A stretch of 64,000 bases of DNA, from positions 53,884 to 117,883 of the forward strand of contig NZ_LMWH01000183.1 of the NCBI RefSeq assembly GCF_001507435.1, written 5' to 3'. A program made the translations under genes and the position numbers. Shown here one piece after another: positions 58,835 to 64,000 of this stretch. Within the stretch, counting starts at the first letter, position 1; every line of letters starts with the position of its first letter. The stretch comes from Streptomyces sp. NRRL F-5122 (GTDB lineage: Bacteria; Actinomycetota; Actinomycetes; Streptomycetales; Streptomycetaceae). The notes under the pieces were generated by a model. The model ran no database searches. It saw nothing but the letters and a program-made list of their open reading frames with translations, and was not told the origin of the DNA.

Positions 58835-61459
58835 TCAGCGCATCAGCAGCCCGGCTCCCTCCCCCGCCTCCTCCGACGGCACCGCCACCAGGCCCAGCTC
58901 CGCACCGGAGGCCAGCAGGCGATGCGCCGGCAGGATCCGCACGGTGTAGCCGTACGGCCCGGTCCGGTCCAGCGCCAGCGGGCCCTCGTACACCCAGCGG
59001 CCGTCCGGCTCAGGACCGCCCGCCGGTTTCAGCGCGGTCGCCGTCGCGTCCGCGAGGCGGTCGTCGGAGTCGACGCGGCCCGAGACCGCCTGGACCTCCA
59101 CGTCGCCGGGCGCCAGTTCGCCGAGGCCGACACGGACGCGGAGCGCCAGTGTCGTGCCCAGTTCGGCCGTCGCCGCCGCTGCCGGGGTCTCGACGTGGTC
59201 GACCGTGACGCCCGGCCAGGCCGCCCGTACCCGTGCCTTCCACGCCGCGAGCTCACGCGCCGTGTCCGGCCTCATCGCCCGGTGCGCATGGGCCGCCGGG
59301 GTGTAGAGGCGCTCCACGTACTCGCGCACCATCCGCCCGGCCAGCACCTTCGGGCCCAGGTTCATCAGCGTACGGCGGACCATCTCGATCCAGCGGTCGG
59401 GCAGTCCGCCCTGGCCCCGCTCGTAGAAGCGCGGGGCCACCCGCTTCCCCAGCAGCTCGTACAGCGCATGTGCCTCGAGGTCGTCGCGCCTGTCCTCGTC
59501 CGTCGCCGCGCCGTCGGCCGTGGGGATCGACCAGCCGAAGTCCGGCTGGTACCACTCGTCCCACCAGCCGTCCCGGACCGAGAGGTTGAGGCCGCCGTTG
59601 AGCGCCGCCTTCATACCACTGGTGCCACAGGCCTCCAGCGGGCGCAGCGGGTTGTTCAGCCAGACGTCGCAGCCCGGATAGAGCTTCTGCGCCATCGCCA
59701 TGCCGTAGTCCGGGAGGAAGACGATCCGGTGGCGCACGCGCGGGTCGTCCGCGAACCGGACCAGTTCCTGGATCAGGCGCTTGCCGCCGTCGTCCGCCGG
59801 ATGCGCCTTGCCGGCCACCACGATCTGGATCGGGCGCTCGGGATGCAGCAGCAGTTCCATCAGCCGGTCCCGGTCGCGCAGCATCAGCGTCAGCCGCTTG
59901 TACGAGGGCACACGCCGGGCGAATCCGATCGTCAGCACGTCAGGATCCAGCGCCCCGTCGATCCAGCCGAGTTCGGCCGTCCCCGCACCCCGCTGCCGCC
60001 AGGACGCGTACAGCCGCTCCCGTACCTCCACCACCAGTTGTTCGCGCAGGTCCCGGCGCAGATCCCAGATCTCCTGGTCGGCGATCTCCTCGATCGCGTC
60101 CCAGCGTTCGGGGCCGCCCACCGTCAGGGCGTCCTCGGTACGCTCGGCGCCGATCTGCCGCGCCCCGAGCCGGAACACCTCCGGCGCCACCCAGGTCGGC
60201 GCGTGCACCCCGTTGGTCACGGACGTGATCGGCACCTCGTCGGGATCGAAGCCCGGCCACAGGCCCGAGAACATCCCCCGGCTGACGTTGCCGTGCAGCA
60301 GGGACACGCCGTTGGCGCGCTGGCCGAGCCTGAGACCCATGACCGCCATGTTGAACAGATTCGGCTCACCGCCCGGGTACGTCTCCATCCCGAGTCGCAG
60401 AATCCGCTCCACGTCGATCCCGGGCAGTTCCGCGTCCGGGCCGAAGTGCCGGGCCACCAGTTCCCGGTCGAAGCGGTCGATGCCCGCGGGGACGGGGGTG
60501 TGGGTGGTGAAGACCGTGCCCGCCCGGACCGCTTCCAGGGCGGAGTCGAAGTCGAGACCGCCGTCGCACAGCTCGGCGATCCGCTCCAGGCCGAGGAAAC
60601 CGGCGTGGCCCTCGTTGGTGTGGAACACCTCGGGCCCGGCGTGCCCGGTCAGCCGGCAGTATGTGCGTACCGCGCGCACCCCGCCGATGCCGAGCAGCAT
60701 CTCCTGCAGCAGCCGGTGCTCGCTGCCGCCGCCGTACAGCCGGTCGGTGACGCCCCGTTCGCCGAGGTCGTTCTCCTCGACGTCCGAGTCGAGCATGAGC
60801 AGCGGCACCCGGCCCACCTGGGCTAGCCAGACGCGGGCCTGGAGCCGGCGGCCGCCCGGCAGCCCCAGGGAGACCCGGGCGTGCGTGCCGTCGGGCTCGC
60901 GCAGGGGCACCACGGGCAGTTCGTTCGGGTCCAGCACCGGATAGTGCTCCTGCTGCCAGCCGTCCCGCGAGAGGGTCTGCCGGAAGTAGCCGTGGCGGTA
61001 CAGCAGACCGACGCCGATCAGGGGGACGCCGAGGTCGCTGGCCGCCTTCAGATGGTCGCCGGCGAGGATGCCGAGGCCGCCGGAGTACTGGGGCAGCGCC
61101 GCCGTGATGCCGAACTCGGGCGAGAAATAGGCGATGGCGGCGGGGAGGTCGGAGCCGGACGAACGGGACTGGTACCAGCGGTCGCCGCTCATATAGTCGG
61201 CGAGGTCGTCGCCGACCGCGGCGAGGCGGCGCAGGAAGCGGCGGTCCTCGGCCAGCTCGGCGAGCCGGGCGGGAGGCACGCTCCCCAGCAGCCGCACCGG
61301 GTCGCCGTCGCAGGCGGCCCAGCACTCGGGGTCGACGGACTGGAAGAGGTCACGGGTCTCCGCATGCCACGACCAGCGCAGATTGCGCGCCAGGTCGCTC
61401 AGCGGGTGAAGGGCTTCGGGGAGGACGGGACGTACGGTGAACCTGCGGATGGCCTTCAC
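58835..61459 (-). CDS. glgP: Alpha-glucan (glycogen) phosphorylase
   Basis: PLP enzyme releasing glucose-1-phosphate from glycogen. The 874-residue protein has NLRWSWHAETRDLF near the start, FSPEFGITAALPQYSGGLGILAGDHLKAASDLG, VVAGKAHPADDGGKRLIQ, and the PLP lysine in EACGTSGMKAALNGG. This is the actinobacterial GlgP group. Start chosen as GTG at 61459 (VKAIRRF, preceded by GGTGGA); ATG at 61492 would add 11 residues. It lies 1.8 kb from glgE on the opposite strand. Confidence 0.95.
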   Translation of the reverse strand: MKAIRRFTVRPVLPEALHPLSDLARNLRWSWHAETRDLFQSVDPECWAACDGDPVRLLGSVPPARLAELAEDRRFLRRLAAVGDDLADYMSGDRWYQSRSSGSDLPAAIAYFSPEFGITAALPQYSGGLGILAGDHLKAASDLGVPLIGVGLLYRHGYFRQTLSRDGWQQEHYPVLDPNELPVVPLREPDGTHARVSLGLPGGRRLQARVWLAQVGRVPLLMLDSDVEENDLGERGVTDRLYGGGSEHRLLQEMLLGIGGVRAVRTYCRLTGHAGPEVFHTNEGHAGFLGLERIAELCDGGLDFDSALEAVRAGTVFTTHTPVPAGIDRFDRELVARHFGPDAELPGIDVERILRLGMETYPGGEPNLFNMAVMGLRLGQRANGVSLLHGNVSRGMFSGLWPGFDPDEVPITSVTNGVHAPTWVAPEVFRLGARQIGAERTEDALTVGGPERWDAIEEIADQEIWDLRRDLREQLVVEVRERLYASWRQRGAGTAELGWIDGALDPDVLTIGFARRVPSYKRLTLMLRDRDRLMELLLHPERPIQIVVAGKAHPADDGGKRLIQELVRFADDPRVRHRIVFLPDYGMAMAQKLYPGCDVWLNNPLRPLEACGTSGMKAALNGGLNLSVRDGWWDEWYQPDFGWSIPTADGAATDEDRRDDLEAHALYELLGKRVAPRFYERGQGGLPDRWIEMVRRTLMNLGPKVLAGRMVREYVERLYTPAAHAHRAMRPDTARELAAWKARVRAAWPGVTVDHVETPAAAATAELGTTLALRVRVGLGELAPGDVEVQAVSGRVDSDDRLADATATALKPAGGPEPDGRWVYEGPLALDRTGPYGYTVRILPAHRLLASGAELGLVAVPSEEAGEGAGLLMR

Positions 61460-61839
61460 GAATTCCACCTTCACGGAGGACGTGGGCGGCATGTCACACC
61501 CGACGGTACGCCGCTGGGTTCGCCTACCGTCGGGTTTGTACGCAGCCCGGGTCGCCGCCGCGGCGAGGTTCCGCCGTCCCCCGGACACCCGCACGGCGGC
61601 CCTACGAGGCGCCCTCCGCGCGCCGGACGGGGCGGGATCGCCCGAACCGGGACGCCCGAAAGACAACGCAACCTTTACATACCGACCCCTGCCGATATGG
61701 CCGATTCCGCCCTCCTGGGCGACCTTGTGACGGTTCACGCCGCACGAGAGGCTGCCCACTGGCGTAGCGGCCGGCGTACCGCCCGGACACGGACGAACCC
61801 CGGCCGCGCCACGCCGAGTCGAGGAGGGGAACTCGAGTC

Positions 61840-63042
61840 ATGACACGGACGGGAAACGCGCGTCTGCGCTGGGCAGGCAGCCTCACCGCGGTCACCACGG
61901 TCGCCGCGCTCTCGGCCCTCAGCCCGACCGCGCAGGCCGCCCCGGAGGGGGTCGTCCTGGGCGCCGGTGGCCCCGGCGCCGTCAGCGGAAGTTACATCGT
62001 CACGCTCAAGGGGGGAACGAAGGCCCCGTCGGCACTCGGCAGGAGCATCGCCGAGAAGTACGGGGCGAAAATAAGCCAGACCTACGGAACCGCCCTCAAC
62101 GGGTACGCGGTGAGAGTCGACGAGCGGCAGGCCCGGCGCCTGGCGGCGGACTCCCACGTGGCATCGGTCGTCCAGGACACCAGAGTCACCCTGGACCACT
62201 ACCAGAAGGACCCGCCCTCGTGGGGCCTGGACCGTATCGACCAGCCGAGCCGGTCGCTCGACCGCGGCTACACCTGGCCCGAACCGGCGGGCGCGGGCGT
62301 GACGGTGTACGTCATCGACACCGGAATCCGCATCTCGCACAAGGATTTCGGCGGCCGGGCCGGCTACGGCTGGGACTTCGTGGACAACGACAGGACCGCG
62401 TCCGACGCCAACGGGCACGGCACGCACGTCGCCGGGACCGCCGTGGGCACCGGATACGGGGTCGCCAAGCGGGCGAAGGTCGTCGCGGTGCGCGTCCTGG
62501 ACGCGAAGGGCGCGGGCACCACCGCGCAGGTGATCGCGGGCATCGACTGGGTCACCAGGCACGCGAGAAAGCCCGCGGTGGCGAACCTGAGCCTCGGCGG
62601 CTACGCGAGCACCCAACTGGACGCGGCCGTGCGCAACTCCATCGCCTCCGGCGTCAGCTACACCGTCGCTGCCGGCAACGAGGGGCTCCCGGCCGGTCTG
62701 TACTCCCCGGCCCGCGTCCCCCAGGCCGTCACGGTGGGTGCCGGCGACCGGAACGACACCCGGGCGGTCTTCTCCAACTGGGGTTCGAGCCTGGACCTGT
62801 TCGCCCCCGGCGTCGCCATCACCTCCGACTCGTCCGCGAGCGACACCGCCACGGCGACCCTCTCCGGTACGTCGATGGCGGCACCGCATGTCGCGGGGGC
62901 GGCGGCGCTCTATCTCGCCAAACATCCGAAGGCCACTCCGGCACAGGTGAGCCGGGCGCTGGTGCAGCAGGCAGTGCACGGGAAGGTGAAGAACGCGGGG
63001 ACCGGATCACCCAACAGGCTGCTGCATGTGGCCAATCCCTGA
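61840..63042 (+). CDS. Secreted subtilisin-family (S8) serine protease
   Basis: A 400-residue exported protease. Signal peptide (about 1-33), inhibitor I9 prodomain (about 48-112, SGSYIVTLKGG), then the catalytic triad: aspartate in YVIDTG near 161, histidine in NGHGTHVAG near 193, and serine in SGTSMAAPHVAG near 344. No C-terminal extension. It follows glgP divergently and precedes glgE, in an area with three secreted proteases. Confidence 0.95.
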   Translation: MTRTGNARLRWAGSLTAVTTVAALSALSPTAQAAPEGVVLGAGGPGAVSGSYIVTLKGGTKAPSALGRSIAEKYGAKISQTYGTALNGYAVRVDERQARRLAADSHVASVVQDTRVTLDHYQKDPPSWGLDRIDQPSRSLDRGYTWPEPAGAGVTVYVIDTGIRISHKDFGGRAGYGWDFVDNDRTASDANGHGTHVAGTAVGTGYGVAKRAKVVAVRVLDAKGAGTTAQVIAGIDWVTRHARKPAVANLSLGGYASTQLDAAVRNSIASGVSYTVAAGNEGLPAGLYSPARVPQAVTVGAGDRNDTRAVFSNWGSSLDLFAPGVAITSDSSASDTATATLSGTSMAAPHVAGAAALYLAKHPKATPAQVSRALVQQAVHGKVKNAGTGSPNRLLHVANP

Positions 63043-63097
63043 CCGACAGTCGAACGGACAGGCGTAAAGAAGAATTAACCGGACACGCGTAACCTTG

Positions 63098-63125
63098 CCG
63101 GCCTCGCCCCTGAGGGCGGGGCCGG
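63098..63125 (+). terminator. Terminator after S8 protease gene
   Basis: CCGGCCTCGCCC, loop CTGA, GGGCGGGGCCGG with one wobble pair, followed by ACCTTTTCG. This is a good intrinsic terminator 56 bases after the stop. Confidence 0.8.
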
Positions 63126-63300
63126 ACCTTTTCGCTGTTCCGGATGCGGCCGGTCTTGAAGGTAGACATACGCGTGAGTAGTTAACAAAGTGCCGGAATG
63201 CCCACCCGCACAGGGTGGGAAGGCTCCTCCGGTAGCCCCGCTTGACCCGTCTTCCGACACCCTCATCCGCCCACCCACGTCGACGCGGACAGGAGCGGTC

Positions 63301-64000
63301 ATGCCCCCGACGCACCACTCGCCGGCACCCTCGACCAACAGCACCGTCGCCCCCTCGAAGGAGCAGGCCGACGCCGTGCCCCCCGCCCCGCGGACATCCT
63401 CCGCGGCCCCGAGTCCCACTCCGCCCCCGGACGCCGGTCCCACGATCGGGCGAATCCCCGTACTCGACGTACGCCCCCTCGTCCTCCAGGGCCGGCGTCC
63501 GGCCAAGGCGGTGGTGGACGAGGAGTTCGAGATCTCCGCCACGGTCTTCCGCGAGGGCCATGACGCCGTCGCCGCCAATGTCGTCCTCGCAGACCCCGAA
63601 GGCCGGCCCGGCCCCTGGACCCCGATGCGCGAACTGGCCCCCGGCACCGACCGCTGGGGCGCCACCGTCTCCCTGCCGAGCGAGGGCCGGTGGACCTACG
63701 CCGTTCAGGCGTGGGGCGATCCGGTCACCACCTGGCGGCACCACGCCGAGATCAAGATCCCTGCCGGTCTCGACACCGAACTGGTCCTGGAGGAAGGCGC
63801 ACGGCTCTACGAACGCGCGGCCGCCGGCGTCCCGGAGGACGAGGACGGACGACAGGCCCTCCTGGCCGCGGTGGACGCCCTGCGGGACACCGGCCGTCCG
63901 GCGGCCTCTCGTCTGGCGGGTGCGTTGACGCCTGAGGTGGGTGGGGTGTTGGGGCGGTTTCCGTTGCGTGAGGGGGTGTCGTGTTCGGATGTGCGGGGGG
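63301..64000 (+). CDS. glgE: Maltosyltransferase GlgE (partial, runs off window)
   Basis: Alpha-1,4-glucan:maltose-1-phosphate maltosyltransferase, which extends glucans from maltose-1-phosphate. Only 233 codons are seen. A Pro/Ser/Ala-rich lead (about 1-45) is followed by domain N, with RIPVLDVRPLVLQGRRPAKAVVDEEFEISATVFREGHD and ERWT-like GRWTYAVQAWGDPVTTWRH. The start ATG at 63301 has AGGAG before it. Codon usage changes sharply from 63907 to the window edge (see findings). Confidence 0.93.
   Translation, partial: MPPTHHSPAPSTNSTVAPSKEQADAVPPAPRTSSAAPSPTPPPDAGPTIGRIPVLDVRPLVLQGRRPAKAVVDEEFEISATVFREGHDAVAANVVLADPEGRPGPWTPMRELAPGTDRWGATVSLPSEGRWTYAVQAWGDPVTTWRHHAEIKIPAGLDTELVLEEGARLYERAAAGVPEDEDGRQALLAAVDALRDTGRPAASRLAGALTPEVGGVLGRFPLREGVSCSDVRG

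Overview
The window reads as chromosomal core DNA from a Streptomyces or a close relative. The DNA is GC-rich, codons mostly end in G or C, and GTG starts and four-base stop/start overlaps are frequent. The gene set (GlgE/GlgP/GlgX glycogen enzymes, tandem secreted M4 proteases, Tat-type secretion signals, oligopeptide ABC transporter, paired SseB proteins) is typical of the genus. From memory, unverified, the order resembles the S. coelicolor stretch from glgE to ligA. I see no tRNA, rRNA, IS element, integrase, phage gene or CRISPR array.

Layout. 0.3-5 kb: a minus-strand run encoding a LOG-family protein, an SDR oxidoreductase, a MetE-like methionine synthase and NAD-dependent DNA ligase. 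5-9.4 kb: DUF427 protein, alpha/beta hydrolase, MnmA, an exported amidase and a cysteine desulfurase; the desulfurase plausibly supplies sulfur to MnmA. 9.4-15.3 kb: small membrane proteins, a TetR regulator, an acyl-CoA thioesterase, a membrane-anchored esterase, a TRIC-like channel and a secreted M1 aminopeptidase. 15.3-21.7 kb: a five-gene oligopeptide ABC importer operon with a strong hairpin after the binding-protein gene. 22.8-30.2 kb: two SseB-like proteins and a P-loop kinase, followed by a glycine-riboswitch-controlled gcvT-gcvH-glyA-sdaA operon (glycine to serine to pyruvate).

30.4-40.4 kb: GH25 muramidase, F420H2:NADP-type oxidoreductase, EF-hand protein, MerR/GNAT pair, a coupled deacetylase-like/beta-propeller lipoprotein pair, an RsbW-like ATPase, an enoyl-CoA hydratase and two tandem L,D-transpeptidase lipoproteins. 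40.5-54 kb: GlgX, a LuxR-type two-component system with an ABC-2 exporter, and an operon of four overlapping ABC exporter half-genes, of which the last two have complementary defects in their ATP sites. 54-64 kb: two tandem M4 metalloproteases, a DUF1990 protein, glycogen phosphorylase, a secreted subtilase and the start of glgE, which runs off the window.

No wholly new system is evident. The best leads are the reciprocally degenerate ABC pair, the near-perfect 24-bp palindrome upstream of the ABC-2 exporter, the abrupt codon-usage change inside glgE, the intercistronic hairpin in the opp operon, the deacetylase with a rewritten metal motif, and the SseB pair beside the serine/glycine operon.
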